Notes: generated by a model from the letters alone, not told the origin. Positions 25,502-33,405 are shown, numbered from the stretch's first letter. The stretch is 64,000 nt of DNA from an uncultured Oscillospiraceae bacterium (GCA_934591895.1 CAKTPP010000005.1:1-64000), one strand, 5' to 3'. Numbers and translations: made by a program.

Positions 25502-26857
25502 ATGAAAATTGTGATCGTGGGCGCTGGCCGCGTTGGATATGCCATCGCGGAGCAGCTCCTGACAGAAGGGCATGACGTCACCGTCGTCGAGGGTGACCCG
25601 GAGCGTGCTGCATATATTTCCTCCACGCTGGACGTGATCGTGGTCGAGGGCCGTGCAAACGTCGACCAGCTGCGTATCGCGAACGTCGCGGACGCGGATC
25701 TGCTCATCGCCGCGACGACCTCGGATGAGACGAACCTCATCAGCTGCATGGTCGGGCGCAAGCTCGGCGCAACGCATACGATCGCGCGCGTGCGCGACGA
25801 GGAGTATTATCAGGATGTGGTGCTGCTGCAGGACGAGCTGGGCCTGAGCCTGTCCATCAACCCCGAGCGCACCTCAGCCAAGGAGATCTCGCGCACGCTG
25901 CGCTTCCCGGCCGCCACGAAGGTCGAGCCGTTTGCAAACGGGCTCGTGGAGCTCGTTGAGTTCAAGCTGCGCGATGGCAGCAAGCTTGACGGCCTGCGCC
26001 TGAACGATTTTCACAGCCGCTACAGCGAGGGCATCCTGATCTGCGCCGTGGAGCGCGAGGGCAGCGTGACGATCCCGAACGGCGACTTTGTGCTCGCCGC
26101 CGGCGACTATGTCACCGTGGTCGGTGCGCCGCATGAGCTGCACGAGCTCTTTCGCAAGATCGGCGAATTCCGCCACGAAGCCGAGAGCGTCATCATCGTC
26201 GGCGGCGGCCGCATCGCCGAGCGGCTGGCGCTGGAGCTGGCAAGGATGCACATTCACTCGACGATCATCGAGCGCGACCCGGCGCGCTGCCGCGTCTTGA
26301 AGACGCTCCTGCCGGAGGCGACCATCATCTGCGCCGACGGCACGAAGCCGGATGTGCTGCGCGAGGAGGGACTTTCTGCGGCGGACGCACTCGTCACGGT
26401 CACGGAGTCGGACGAGACGAACCTCATCATCTCCTCGTTTGCCTACAATGAGAACGTCCCGAAGATCGTCACCAAGGTCGATGAGGACAACTTCATCCAG
26501 CTTGCCGAATCCTACGGGCTCACGACGATCATCCAGCCGGCGGACGTCACGGCCGGCCGCATCGTGGAGTATGTCCGCTGGATGGAAAACTCCGCGCACA
26601 GCAGCGGCGTGGAGACGCTGCGCATGGTGGCTGACGGACAGGCTGAGGCGCTGGAGTTCATCGTGCGCGCCGAGAGCCAGTTTCTTGACGTGCCGCTCAA
26701 GGCGCTCAAGCTCAAGGACTCCGTGCTTGTCGCCTCGATCATCCGGCGCGGCAAGTGCCGCGTCCCGTCCGGCAACGATGCCATCGAGCTCGGCGACCGC
26801 GTGGTCGTGGTCACGACGAACCACGGCATGCACGAGCTGAAGGATATTCTGAAATAA
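25502..26857 (+). CDS. trkA: Trk-type potassium uptake regulatory protein TrkA
   Basis: 451 residues with two tandem RCK units, the full-length TrkA layout. Each unit has an NAD/ATP-binding Rossmann domain (GAGRVG at 7-12; GGGRIA at ~233) and a TrkA-C domain (~130-215; ~365-450, ending VTTNHGMHELKDIL). D-x-x-x-x-I-A-x-T-x-S-D-E-T-N-L appears in both halves (ATTSDETNLI, VTESDETNLI). It gates a TrkH/KtrB-type K+ channel at the inner face of the membrane; no trkH is present here, so the partner must lie elsewhere. Ribosome binding site GGAGAG. Monocistronic. Confidence 0.94.
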   Translation: MKIVIVGAGRVGYAIAEQLLTEGHDVTVVEGDPERAAYISSTLDVIVVEGRANVDQLRIANVADADLLIAATTSDETNLISCMVGRKLGATHTIARVRDEEYYQDVVLLQDELGLSLSINPERTSAKEISRTLRFPAATKVEPFANGLVELVEFKLRDGSKLDGLRLNDFHSRYSEGILICAVEREGSVTIPNGDFVLAAGDYVTVVGAPHELHELFRKIGEFRHEAESVIIVGGGRIAERLALELARMHIHSTIIERDPARCRVLKTLLPEATIICADGTKPDVLREEGLSAADALVTVTESDETNLIISSFAYNENVPKIVTKVDEDNFIQLAESYGLTTIIQPADVTAGRIVEYVRWMENSAHSSGVETLRMVADGQAEALEFIVRAESQFLDVPLKALKLKDSVLVASIIRRGKCRVPSGNDAIELGDRVVVVTTNHGMHELKDILK

Positions 26858-26868
26858 TCCCAATGGCG

Positions 26869-26905
26869 AACCGCCGCTTTCCGACCGGAAGGCGGCGGTT
26901 TTTTG
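26869..26905 (+). terminator. trkA terminator
   Basis: Stem AACCGCCGCTTTCC / GGAAGGCGGCGGTT (26869-26882 / 26887-26900, one G-U) then TTTTTTG. Confidence 0.9.
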
Positions 26906-26963
26906 TGCGTGCCTGCGCAAAAGCGCCCGCGGGCTGCACACCCCTTGTTTCGGAGGAGAAAAT

Positions 26964-29423
26964 GTGGTAGAATCAGACGCTATGAATACTACAACACTGA
27001 CTTTTGAACAACGGTATGTGCAGGCGCGCAGACGCTTTATCGCGGCGGACTTCGCGAACCTGAACGATATGCAGAGACAAGCGGTCCTGGCTACGGAAGG
27101 CCCACTGCTGCTGCTGGCCGGAGCCGGCAGCGGTAAAACCACGGTGCTCATCCACCGGATCGCAAATCTCATTCAGTACGGCCGCGGCGCGGACACGGAC
27201 GAAGTGCCCGATACGGCGACGGAGGAGGATCTCGCGCTGCTCGAGCGCACGGATCTGACGCCGGACGAGCGGCGGCGTGCGCGCAGGGCGGCGGCGGTCG
27301 AACCGGTCGAGCCGTGGCGCATCATCGCCATCACGTTCACGAACAAGGCTGCCGATGAGCTCAAGGAACGCATCGAGCGGATGCTCGGTCCGGAGGCTGC
27401 GGCGGATATCTGGGCCTCGACCTTCCACTCTGCATGCGTGCGCATCCTGCGGCGGGACGCGGACAAGCTCGGCTATCCCAACAGCTTCACGATCTATGAC
27501 ACGTCGGACAGTCTGGCGGTCGTCAAGCGCATCATCAAGGAGATGGATCTTGATGAAAAGGCGTTCCCGAACCGCGCCATGCTCACGGAGATCAGCCGCG
27601 CCAAGGATGCCGGCATCACGCCCGAGCAGTACCTTGCGCGCGCACAGGCCACGCACAACCCGCGCAACATCCGCATCGGTGAGATATACCAGACCTACTG
27701 GCAGCGCCTGTTTTCCGCCGGGGCGATGGACTTTGACGACCTGATCTACAACACCGTGCGCCTGCTCGATGAGCATGCGGACGTGCGTGAGCATTGGCAG
27801 CGCCGCTTCCGCTATGTGCTCATCGACGAGTATCAGGACACGAACAATCTCCAGTATCAGCTCGCGGCTCTGCTGGCTGACGGCTGGGGCAACATCTGCG
27901 TCGTCGGCGACGATGACCAGAGCATCTACAAGTTCCGCGGCGCGACGATCGAGAACATCCTCAATTTCGAAAAGCAGTACAAAAACGCGCGCACCATCCG
28001 CCTCGAGCAGAACTACCGCAGCACCGGCCGCATCCTCGATGCCGCCAACCACGTCATCGCCAACAACACCGGCCGCAAGGGAAAAACGCTCTGGACGAAG
28101 GCCGATGCCGGCGACCCGCTCACGCTCTACTGCGCCACGAACGAGAACGACGAGGCGCGTTACGTCGCCGCGAAGATCATGGACGATTTCGGGCAGGGGA
28201 TCAACTTCCGTGACCATGCCGTGCTCTACCGCATGAACGCGCAGAGCAACCAGCTCGAATATGCCTTCAAGCGCAACGGCATCCCGTACCGCATCGTCGG
28301 CGGCACGCGCTTTTTTGACCGTGCCGAGGTCAAGGATATGCTGGCCTATCTGTGCGTCATCCAGACACCGGACGACGACCTGCGCCTGACGCGCATCATC
28401 AACACGCCCGCCCGCGGCATCGGCGCGCGCACGATCGAGACGGCCGTGCAGCTTGCGCATGCGCAGCAGACGAGCCTCTTTTCGGTCATCCGCCGCGCTG
28501 ACGCGTATCCCGAGCTGCAGCGCAGCCAGATGCGTCTGCGCCAGTTTGCCATCCTGATCGAAGAGCTGCAGGAGCAGGCCAAGACCGTGCCGCCGGACGA
28601 GCTCTATGATCTGGTCGTGGAGCGCAGCGGCTATGTCCGCGCCCTTGAGGAGAAGAACACGGCCGAGGACGCTGCGCGCATCGAAAACGTGCAGGAGCTC
28701 AAGTCGAACATCATCGCCTTTGCCAAGGAGGCCGAAAACCCCACGCTCGCGGGCTTCCTCGATGAGGTCGCGCTCTATACGGATCTTGATAACTATGACC
28801 AGTCTGCCGACTGTGTCACGCTCATGACCATGCACGCGGCCAAGGGGCTGGAGTTTCCGACGGTGTTCATCATCGGCTGCGAGGAGGGCATTTTCCCCGG
28901 CCTGCGCTGCATCGGCGAGCCGGACGAGATGGAGGAAGAGCGCCGTCTGTGCTACGTCGCGCTCACCCGCGCGCGCGAGCACCTCATCCTCACGTGCGCC
29001 CGCCAGCGTATGCTCTTCGGCCGCACGACGGCCAACCGCGTCTCCCGCTTTGTCGAGGAGATCCCGGATGAGGACATCCGAAAGCTCAACGTCCCGCACG
29101 GCTATGGCTACTCCGAGCCCAGCCGCGACCAGCAGCAGTACCCGCCGCGCCGGAGCGAGCCGCGCGCCTACACGGTCTGCGCGCCGGAGCCGCGCCGCAA
29201 GCCGCCCATGCGCCCGGCGCCGCCCGCTGCAAAGCCCGCGTCCGGTGCAGCGCCGGCCTTTGCCGTCGGCGACCGCGTCGTGCACAAGGCGTTTGGCGAC
29301 GGCGTCGTCGCAGCGGTCAAGCCCATGGGCGGCGACGCGCTGCTCGAGGTGGACTTTGAGACCGCCGGCACCAAGCGCCTCATGATGCGCGCAGCCGGTC
29401 AGTTCATGAAAAAGAAGGACTGA
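26964..29423 (+). CDS. pcrA: ATP-dependent DNA helicase PcrA/UvrD
   Basis: 819 residues, superfamily 1A 3'-5' helicase acting in nucleotide-excision repair and at stalled forks. Seen: Q-motif LNDMQRQAVLA, Walker A AGAGSGKTT (motif I), TFTNKAA (Ia), LIDEYQDTNN (motif II), VGDDDQSIYKFRGA (III), EQNYRST (IV), MTMHAAKGLEFPTVF (V), and YVALTRAR (VI). The C-terminal tail (~725-819) is Pro/Arg-rich and then VGDRVVHKAFGDGVV, the PcrA Tudor-like RNA polymerase-binding domain. Start is ambiguous: GTG 26964 lies 5 nt after GGAGGAG; ATG 26982 fits homolog lengths. An insert of charged residues (~70-110) after motif I is typical of clostridial members. Confidence 0.94.
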   Translation: MVESDAMNTTTLTFEQRYVQARRRFIAADFANLNDMQRQAVLATEGPLLLLAGAGSGKTTVLIHRIANLIQYGRGADTDEVPDTATEEDLALLERTDLTPDERRRARRAAAVEPVEPWRIIAITFTNKAADELKERIERMLGPEAAADIWASTFHSACVRILRRDADKLGYPNSFTIYDTSDSLAVVKRIIKEMDLDEKAFPNRAMLTEISRAKDAGITPEQYLARAQATHNPRNIRIGEIYQTYWQRLFSAGAMDFDDLIYNTVRLLDEHADVREHWQRRFRYVLIDEYQDTNNLQYQLAALLADGWGNICVVGDDDQSIYKFRGATIENILNFEKQYKNARTIRLEQNYRSTGRILDAANHVIANNTGRKGKTLWTKADAGDPLTLYCATNENDEARYVAAKIMDDFGQGINFRDHAVLYRMNAQSNQLEYAFKRNGIPYRIVGGTRFFDRAEVKDMLAYLCVIQTPDDDLRLTRIINTPARGIGARTIETAVQLAHAQQTSLFSVIRRADAYPELQRSQMRLRQFAILIEELQEQAKTVPPDELYDLVVERSGYVRALEEKNTAEDAARIENVQELKSNIIAFAKEAENPTLAGFLDEVALYTDLDNYDQSADCVTLMTMHAAKGLEFPTVFIIGCEEGIFPGLRCIGEPDEMEEERRLCYVALTRAREHLILTCARQRMLFGRTTANRVSRFVEEIPDEDIRKLNVPHGYGYSEPSRDQQQYPPRRSEPRAYTVCAPEPRRKPPMRPAPPAAKPASGAAPAFAVGDRVVHKAFGDGVVAAVKPMGGDALLEVDFETAGTKRLMMRAAGQFMKKKD

Positions 29424-29438
29424 GCGCCAAAACGGCAT

Positions 29439-29474
29439 AAAAGATCCACCGGCCTGCAGGCCGGTGGATCTTTT
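29439..29474. terminator. Bidirectional terminator between pcrA and HAD gene
   Basis: Perfect 18-bp-arm palindrome beginning AAAAGATCCACCGG, so T runs are present in both directions. Confidence 0.9.
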
Positions 29475-29478
29475 GCGC

Positions 29479-30126
29479 TCAGCCGAGCAGTCTTGCCAGC
29501 TCGTCAACGTCGGCCGCAAACTGCTGCGCGCCGGCCGGCTCAAGCAGGCTGCGGTCACGAAAGCCCCACAGCACACTGATGCACGGCAGACCGGCCGCGC
29601 GCGCCGTGGCGATGTCGACCTCCGAATCGCCGACAAAAACCGTCTTGTCGGGATCGGCGCCGAGCCGTTCCATGGCAGCCAGCAGCATGTCCGGCGCGGG
29701 CTTGCGCCGGATGGCCGCCGTCTCGCCGACGGCAATCGGCACTGCGTCGGCAAAGAAATCTGCCCGCAGTGCGCGCACGGCCTCGTCCGGCTTGTTGGAC
29801 ACGATGGCAAGCTTGCGCCCCTGCGCGTGCAGCTGCCGCAGCAGCGCGTCAACGCCGGGGTAGGGGGCGGTCTCGATGCGGCAGTTGGCGGCATAGTCGG
29901 CGTTATACTCTGCCAGCAGCGTCTCAAACAGCGCACCGTCTGTTCCGGCGGGTACGGACAGCTCCATCAGCCGCCGCGCCCCGTTGCCGAGCGCGGCGCG
30001 CATCTGCTGCCGCGTGCGCTCCGGCAGACCGTGGCGGGCGAGGGTGCGGTTCATGGCGGCGGTCAGGTCGCCGAGCGTGTCAAGCAGCGTGCCGTCGAGG
30101 TCGAAAATTACGGATGTGTAGTGCAT
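29479..30126 (-). CDS. HAD-superfamily phosphatase, phosphoglycolate phosphatase-like
   Basis: 215 residues, HAD subfamily IA. Motif I FDLDGTLLD with nucleophile Asp9 and Asp11; cap helices ~15-80; motif II IVSNKP; motif III KPAPDML with the Lys; motif IV FVGDSEVDIATA with the acidic pair. The length and layout match Gph/PGP-type enzymes that remove phosphate from 2-phosphoglycolate, but HAD substrates are promiscuous. Start 30126 behind AAAGGAG. Divergent from the tRNA-Ser cluster. Confidence 0.85.
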   Translation of the reverse strand: MHYTSVIFDLDGTLLDTLGDLTAAMNRTLARHGLPERTRQQMRAALGNGARRLMELSVPAGTDGALFETLLAEYNADYAANCRIETAPYPGVDALLRQLHAQGRKLAIVSNKPDEAVRALRADFFADAVPIAVGETAAIRRKPAPDMLLAAMERLGADPDKTVFVGDSEVDIATARAAGLPCISVLWGFRDRSLLEPAGAQQFAADVDELARLLG

Positions 30127-30153
30127 AAAACGTATCTCCTTTGTTCAGGCACA

Positions 30154-30182
30154 CTTATAGCGCATTTTCCGCCCGCTGTCAA
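30154..30182 (-). promoter_or_regulatory. Promoter of HAD phosphatase gene
   Basis: TTGACA (30177-30182), 17-nt spacer, TATAAG (30154-30159) on the minus strand. Confidence 0.75.
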
Positions 30183-30195
30183 CCGAAAAAACAAG

Positions 30196-30227
30196 TTGAC
30201 ATCCGCTGCCGAATATGCTACTATAAT
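30196..30227 (+). promoter_or_regulatory. Promoter of the tRNA-Ser pair
   Basis: TTGACA (30196-30201) with TACTAT at 17-nt spacing (30219-30224); a consensus TATAAT (30222-30227) is at 20 nt. Back to back with the HAD promoter. Confidence 0.7.
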
Positions 30228-30271
30228 GCAGCGCGCTGGGCGCGCATCCATATAGGTGTGGAATTCGGCTT

Positions 30272-30363
30272 GGAGAAGTACCCAAGTGGCCGAAGGGGCT
30301 CCCCTGCTAAGGGAGTAGGCTGTGATAAGCGGCGCGAGGGTTCAAATCCCTCCTTCTCCGCCA
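30272..30363 (+). tRNA. tRNA-Ser(GCU)
   Basis: Class II tRNA with long variable arm. Acceptor GGAGAAG / CTTCTCC, discriminator G, encoded CCA (30361-30363). Anticodon stem CTCCC / GGGAG, loop CTGCTAA with anticodon GCT at 30306-30308; T loop GTTCAAATC. Confidence 0.95.
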
Positions 30364-30366
30364 AAG

Positions 30367-30394
30367 ACAAGACGCCGATTTCGGCGTCTTGTTT
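30367..30394 (+). terminator. Hairpin/terminator between the two tRNA-Ser genes
   Basis: 12-bp arms ACAAGACGCCGA / TCGGCGTCTTGT followed by TTCTC; may act as a partial terminator or processing signal. Confidence 0.6.
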
Positions 30395-30410
30395 CTCTAT
30401 CTGCATATCC

Positions 30411-30499
30411 GGAGAGTTACCGAAGTGGTCATAACGGGGCGGTCTTGAAAACCGTTAGGCGGCAACGCCACAGGGGTTCGAATCCCTTACTCTCCGCCA
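30411..30499 (+). tRNA. tRNA-Ser(UGA)
   Basis: Class II tRNA. Acceptor GGAGAGT / ACTCTCC, discriminator G, encoded CCA (30497-30499). Anticodon loop CTTGAAA with anticodon TGA at 30446-30448; long variable arm TAGGCGGCAACGCCAC; T loop GTTCGAATC. Confidence 0.95.
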
Positions 30500-30500
30500 G

Positions 30501-30537
30501 AACCCCTCCTGCGGTCTGATGTCGCGGGAGGGTTTTG
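30501..30537 (+). terminator. Terminator after tRNA-Ser(UGA)
   Basis: Imperfect stem AACCCCTCCTGCG / CGCGGGAGGGTT followed by TTGCG (T-poor). Confidence 0.55.
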
Positions 30538-30589
30538 CGTTTTGCGCAGAATCGTGGCCGCTGTCGCTGCGCTGCATCACAGCGACGTA

Positions 30590-30618
30590 TTTACCACGCG
30601 CCGAAAACATGATAGAAT
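30590..30618 (+). promoter_or_regulatory. Promoter of VanX-like gene
   Basis: TTTACC (30590-30595), 17-nt spacer, TAGAAT (30613-30618). Confidence 0.5.
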
Positions 30619-30650
30619 ATCGCAAGGATTTTTTGCTGCGGGGTGATGAT

Positions 30651-31445
30651 ATGCGCATAAGACAATTGCTGTGCTTGCTTTTGTGCCTGGCGCTGCTGGC
30701 GGCGCTTCCGGCCTGTGCCGGAAGAACCGGTGAGCTGCCGCTGCCGTCACCAACGGCGGCGGTCACATCCGCAGCGCCAGAGCAGGAAGCGGCTGTGCCG
30801 CCGGAGGAGGATGCCTCCGGTTTTGTCCTGCTGAGCGAGGTCGTGCCGGATGTGATCCTTGAGATGCGCTACTATTCGACCTATAACTTCGTGGGCGAGC
30901 GCATCGACGGGTATGAGCAGCCGGTCGCGCTGCTGACCGTACAGGCGGCGGAGGCACTCAAAGCGGTCAGCGATGAGATGGCTGCCATGGGTTACCGGCT
31001 GAAAGTGTTCGATGCCTACCGCCCGCAGACGGCGGTGACGCAGTTTGTTCGCTGGGCGCAGGATGCGGATGATACCCGCATGCAGGCGTATTTCTACCCG
31101 GAGACGGAAAAAAGTGCGCTCTTTTCGCAGGGCTACATTGCCGAGCGTTCCGGTCACAGCCGCGGCAGCACGGTCGATCTGACGCTGCTGGAGCTGCGCA
31201 CGGGGCGCGAGGTCGATATGGGCGGCACGTTTGATTATTTCGGCGCACGCAGCCACGCGGATTTTTCCGGTATCAGCGCGGAGCAGTCGGCCATGCGCGC
31301 GCTGCTGCGCGATACGATGGTCCGGCACGGCTTCCGGCCGTATGCAGGGGAGTGGTGGCACTTCACATTGGAAAATGAGCCCTATCCCGACACCTATTTT
31401 ACCTTCCCGGTCAGCGCCGCTTCGCTGGCAGGCAAGGCCGCGTGA
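30651..31445 (+). CDS. D-alanyl-D-alanine dipeptidase (VanX-type, M15D) lipoprotein
   Basis: 264 residues. The N-terminus LLCLALLAALPACAG is a lipoprotein signal with lipobox LPAC, Cys22 as the lipidated residue, so the enzyme sits outside the membrane. Then a Ser/Ala/Pro-rich spacer and, from ~50, the zinc peptidase: VVPDVILEMRYYSTYNFVG, VFDAYRPQ (Arg of the site), SGHSRGSTVDLTL with Zn-binding His and Asp (VanX S-x-H-x-x-G-x-A-x-D), and AGEWWHFTL with catalytic Glu and third Zn ligand His. An extracytoplasmic location suggests recycling of peptidoglycan D-Ala-D-Ala, not the cytoplasmic VanX role in vancomycin resistance; no vanHA genes adjoin. The start rests on the signal peptide; GGGGTGAT is a weak ribosome binding site. 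Confidence 0.87.
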   Translation: MRIRQLLCLLLCLALLAALPACAGRTGELPLPSPTAAVTSAAPEQEAAVPPEEDASGFVLLSEVVPDVILEMRYYSTYNFVGERIDGYEQPVALLTVQAAEALKAVSDEMAAMGYRLKVFDAYRPQTAVTQFVRWAQDADDTRMQAYFYPETEKSALFSQGYIAERSGHSRGSTVDLTLLELRTGREVDMGGTFDYFGARSHADFSGISAEQSAMRALLRDTMVRHGFRPYAGEWWHFTLENEPYPDTYFTFPVSAASLAGKAA

Positions 31446-31455
31446 TTTTCACACA

Positions 31456-31484
31456 TATCCCTCGGCGCTGCGCTGAGGGATCTT
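31456..31484 (+). terminator. Terminator after VanX-like gene
   Basis: Stem ATCCCTCGGCGC / CGCTGAGGGAT followed by CTTTCT; short T run. Confidence 0.65.
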
Positions 31485-31521
31485 TCTGCCCTGAAAACTT
31501 TTTGCCCCGCGTACAATACCG

Positions 31522-31550
31522 TTGCGGGACAGGCGCTTTTATGCTATGAT
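31522..31550 (+). promoter_or_regulatory. Promoter of methyltransferase-tenA operon
   Basis: TTGCGG (31522-31527), 17-nt spacer, TATGAT (31545-31550). The same -35 hexamer occurs at the NSS symporter promoter. Confidence 0.65.
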
Positions 31551-31638
31551 ACCGAATAGCCGTGCACCGGCGCACAGCGCACGGAGCGCGCGGCAGGCGC
31601 CCCTTTGAAGTTTGTAGATCAGAAAGGACGATACAAAG

Positions 31639-32334
31639 ATGAAACCGAAATTTGACGGCTATGCGGCACAGTATGACGCATGGTTCATGACCAATGAAAA
31701 CCTGTTCCAGAGCGAGCTTCGCCTGTTCCAGAAAGCGCTTGGCGACATTTCCGGCAAGCGCGTGCTCTCCGTCGGCTGCGGCAGCGGCCTGTTCGAGAGC
31801 ATGATCGACTGCAGCGGCATCGAGGGCATCGAGCCCTCGCGTGACATGGGCGCGATCGCGCAAAAGCGCGGCGTGAACGTGATCTCGTTCGGCGCAATCG
31901 AGGAGGCAGAGCTCGAGGACAACGCCTACGACATGATCTATCTCAACGGCAGCTCCAGCTACATGGAGGATCTGACGTATGCGTTCAACGTCTGCAGAAA
32001 GGCGCTCAAGCCGAACGGAACGTTCGTTTCGCTGGATGTGCCCAAGGAGAGCGCGTTCGGTTTCATGTATCTGCTGGCGAAGGAAGCCGGCACGTTTGAC
32101 CACCCCTCGCTCAACGGTGTCATGCCCGAGCTGCCGTACCCGCTGGAGCTGTGCTGTGCAGGCGTGTGGCACTCCACCGAGGAGAAGATCGACGCGCTCA
32201 AGTCGCTCGGCTTCCATGACTTTGAATTCTATCAGACGCTGCTGCGCAACCCCATGTACACCAACGAGGTCGTGGAGGATGTCGTGCCCGGCTATCAGAG
32301 CGGCGGCTATGTTGCGATCATCGCGCACAAATAA
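31639..32334 (+). CDS. Class I SAM-dependent methyltransferase
   Basis: 231 residues, Rossmann-like methyltransferase. Motif I RVLSVGCGSGLFE (~40-52), acidic strand-2 end GIEGIEPSR, strand 4 YDMIYLNGSSSYMEDL (motif II region), and KALKPNGTFVSLDVP (motif III). The N-terminal KPKFDGYAAQYDAWF is common in ubiquinone/UbiE-like small-molecule methyltransferases. Substrate unknown. It is 12 bp upstream of tenA and cotranscribed, so a role beside thiamin pyrimidine salvage is possible but unproven. AGAAAGGACG supplies the ribosome binding site. Confidence 0.85.
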   Translation: MKPKFDGYAAQYDAWFMTNENLFQSELRLFQKALGDISGKRVLSVGCGSGLFESMIDCSGIEGIEPSRDMGAIAQKRGVNVISFGAIEEAELEDNAYDMIYLNGSSSYMEDLTYAFNVCRKALKPNGTFVSLDVPKESAFGFMYLLAKEAGTFDHPSLNGVMPELPYPLELCCAGVWHSTEEKIDALKSLGFHDFEFYQTLLRNPMYTNEVVEDVVPGYQSGGYVAIIAHK

Positions 32335-32346
32335 GCGGGGCGCGAG

Positions 32347-33039
32347 ATGAAGCTTTCCCGGAGGATCTATGCGTGCGCGGAGAAGATCTGGCCGCAGTAT
32401 CTGTGCCATCCCTTTGTGGTGCAGATGGCGGACGGAACACTGCCGGAGGAGAAGTTCCGCTACTATATGCTGCAGGATTATCTGTACCTGCGCGACTATG
32501 TGAAGATCTTTGCGGCCATCATCCAGAAGGCTGACGATTTCGAGCAGATCCGTTTCCTGAGCGCGCAGCTCTCGGACACGATCGGCGAGACGTTTCGCAC
32601 GCACCTGCCGTATATGCGGCGCCTCGGCGTCACGGATGCGGAGATCGCCGCCGCGCGTCCGCACATCGACAGCAGCGCCTATACGCACTATATGATCTGC
32701 GAGGCGCAGGCGGGCGATGTGCTGACCGGACTCGTGACGCTGCTCAACTGCTCGTGGAGCTATGCGTATGTTGCCGAGCGGATGGTCGCGCGCTATCCGC
32801 ACGCACTTACGGATGAGCGCTACGGCGCGTGGTTTGCGGGCTATGTGTCGGATGCCTACCGGCAGACCAATCAGGAGCTGATCGACCGCATCGACGCGCT
32901 CGGCGCCTCCGTCGACGAGGCGACGGCGCAGCACCTGTGTGAGATCTTTGAAAACTGCTGCCGGTTTGACCTGCGCTTTTGGGATATGGTCTATACGATG
33001 GGGGAGCAGCTCGCGCCCCTGCGCAGCGGCGAAGCATGA
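32347..33039 (+). CDS. tenA: Thiaminase II / aminopyrimidine aminohydrolase TenA
   Basis: 230 residues, heme-oxygenase-like all-helical fold. Hydrolyses aminopyrimidine products of thiamin breakdown to HMP for thiamin salvage. Active-site residues known from Bacillus TenA appear at the same numbers: Asp44 and Tyr47 (MLQDYLYLRDY), Tyr112 (SSAYTHYM), Cys135 (LLNCSWSY), and a C-terminal Glu (~199-202, CEIFENCC). No thi genes or TPP riboswitch were seen next to it. The start ATG 32347 is 12 bp after the methyltransferase stop with GGGGCGCGAG upstream, a weak site. Confidence 0.92.
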   Translation: MKLSRRIYACAEKIWPQYLCHPFVVQMADGTLPEEKFRYYMLQDYLYLRDYVKIFAAIIQKADDFEQIRFLSAQLSDTIGETFRTHLPYMRRLGVTDAEIAAARPHIDSSAYTHYMICEAQAGDVLTGLVTLLNCSWSYAYVAERMVARYPHALTDERYGAWFAGYVSDAYRQTNQELIDRIDALGASVDEATAQHLCEIFENCCRFDLRFWDMVYTMGEQLAPLRSGEA

Positions 33040-33042
33040 AAC

Positions 33043-33074
33043 ACCGGCGGATGTGCCAATGTGCATCCGCCGGT
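33043..33074 (+). terminator. Possible tenA terminator
   Basis: Perfect 11-bp stem ACCGGCGGATG / CATCCGCCGGT, but the following CATCTTGCGG has no T run. Confidence 0.35.
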
Positions 33075-33087
33075 CATCTTGCGGGGA

Positions 33088-33163
33088 ATAAAAAACGGAG
33101 ACTGGATGTTCCAGTCTCCAGCGATGTAGTCAGCAAAGTTTGCAAGACAGGGCTGACCGCAGC
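33088..33163 (-). ncRNA. Candidate small RNA (~76 nt), minus strand
   Basis: A near-consensus minus-strand promoter (33170-33198) is followed within ~70 nt by an intrinsic terminator: stem GGAGACTGGA / TCCAGTCTCC (33097-33106 / 33110-33119) then GTTTTTTATT. The 5' half can fold on its own: GATG / CATC and GTCAGC / GCTGAC with a 17-nt apical loop containing TTGCAAAC. No ribosome binding site and the only ATG frame ends after ten codons. The unit lies between convergent tenA and upstream of tRNA-Pro, opposite to both. Promoter, two stem-loops and terminator in 110 bp are directly visible; expression and target are unknown. Confidence 0.6.
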
Positions 33164-33169
33164 ATCTTT

Positions 33170-33198
33170 AGTATAGAAGCAGGCGCTGCCGCTGTCAA
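33170..33198 (-). promoter_or_regulatory. Promoter of candidate small RNA
   Basis: TTGACA (33193-33198), 17-nt spacer, TATACT (33170-33175) on the minus strand. Confidence 0.75.
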
Positions 33199-33276
33199 GA
33201 GAAAAATAGCAGAAAAATGCAGAGCTTCCGGAAACAAGAACCGACAAATATTTCTCCGCGAAAAGTGAGATTTTGC

Positions 33277-33305
33277 TTGACAACCGTGCTGGGAATCATT
33301 ATAAT
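33277..33305 (+). promoter_or_regulatory. tRNA-Pro promoter
   Basis: TTGACA (33277-33282), 17-nt spacer, TATAAT (33300-33305): perfect consensus. Confidence 0.9.
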
Positions 33306-33318
33306 GAAAAAGCTACAT

Positions 33319-33394
33319 CGGGGTGTAGCGCAGATGGTAGCGCGCATGGTTCGGGACCATGAGGCCGCGAGTTCAAGTCTCGCCACTCCGACCA
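33319..33394 (+). tRNA. tRNA-Pro(CGG)
   Basis: Acceptor CGGGGTG / CACTCCG (one G-T), discriminator A, encoded CCA (33392-33394). Anticodon stem CATGG / CCATG with loop TTCGGGA, anticodon CGG. T arm GCGAG TTCAAGT CTCGC. Its 3' end is the apparent attachment site of the adjoining island. Confidence 0.95.
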
Positions 33395-33405
33395 TCAAAA
33401 ATCGG
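33391..33405 (+). repeat. Direct repeat copy 1 (tRNA CCA end, ACCATCAAAAATCGG)
   Basis: 15 bp identical to 34907-34921; begins with the tRNA-Pro discriminator and CCA. Confidence 0.75.

Noticed and set aside
27769..29385. Arg/Ser-rich frames inside pcrA
   Set aside because: Shifted readings of GC-rich helicase codons with no independent start signals.
30651..31445. Vancomycin-resistance cluster
   Set aside because: Only a VanX-like lipoprotein is present; no ligase or dehydrogenase partner nearby.
31639..33039. TPP riboswitch before the methyltransferase-tenA pair
   Set aside because: The leader 31551-31638 has no TPP aptamer consensus (CTGAGA, ACCTGA) and is too short.
33074..33283. A 69-codon minus-strand frame over the candidate small RNA
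   Set aside because: Starts upstream of the small-RNA promoter, lacks a ribosome binding site and would run through the terminator hairpin.
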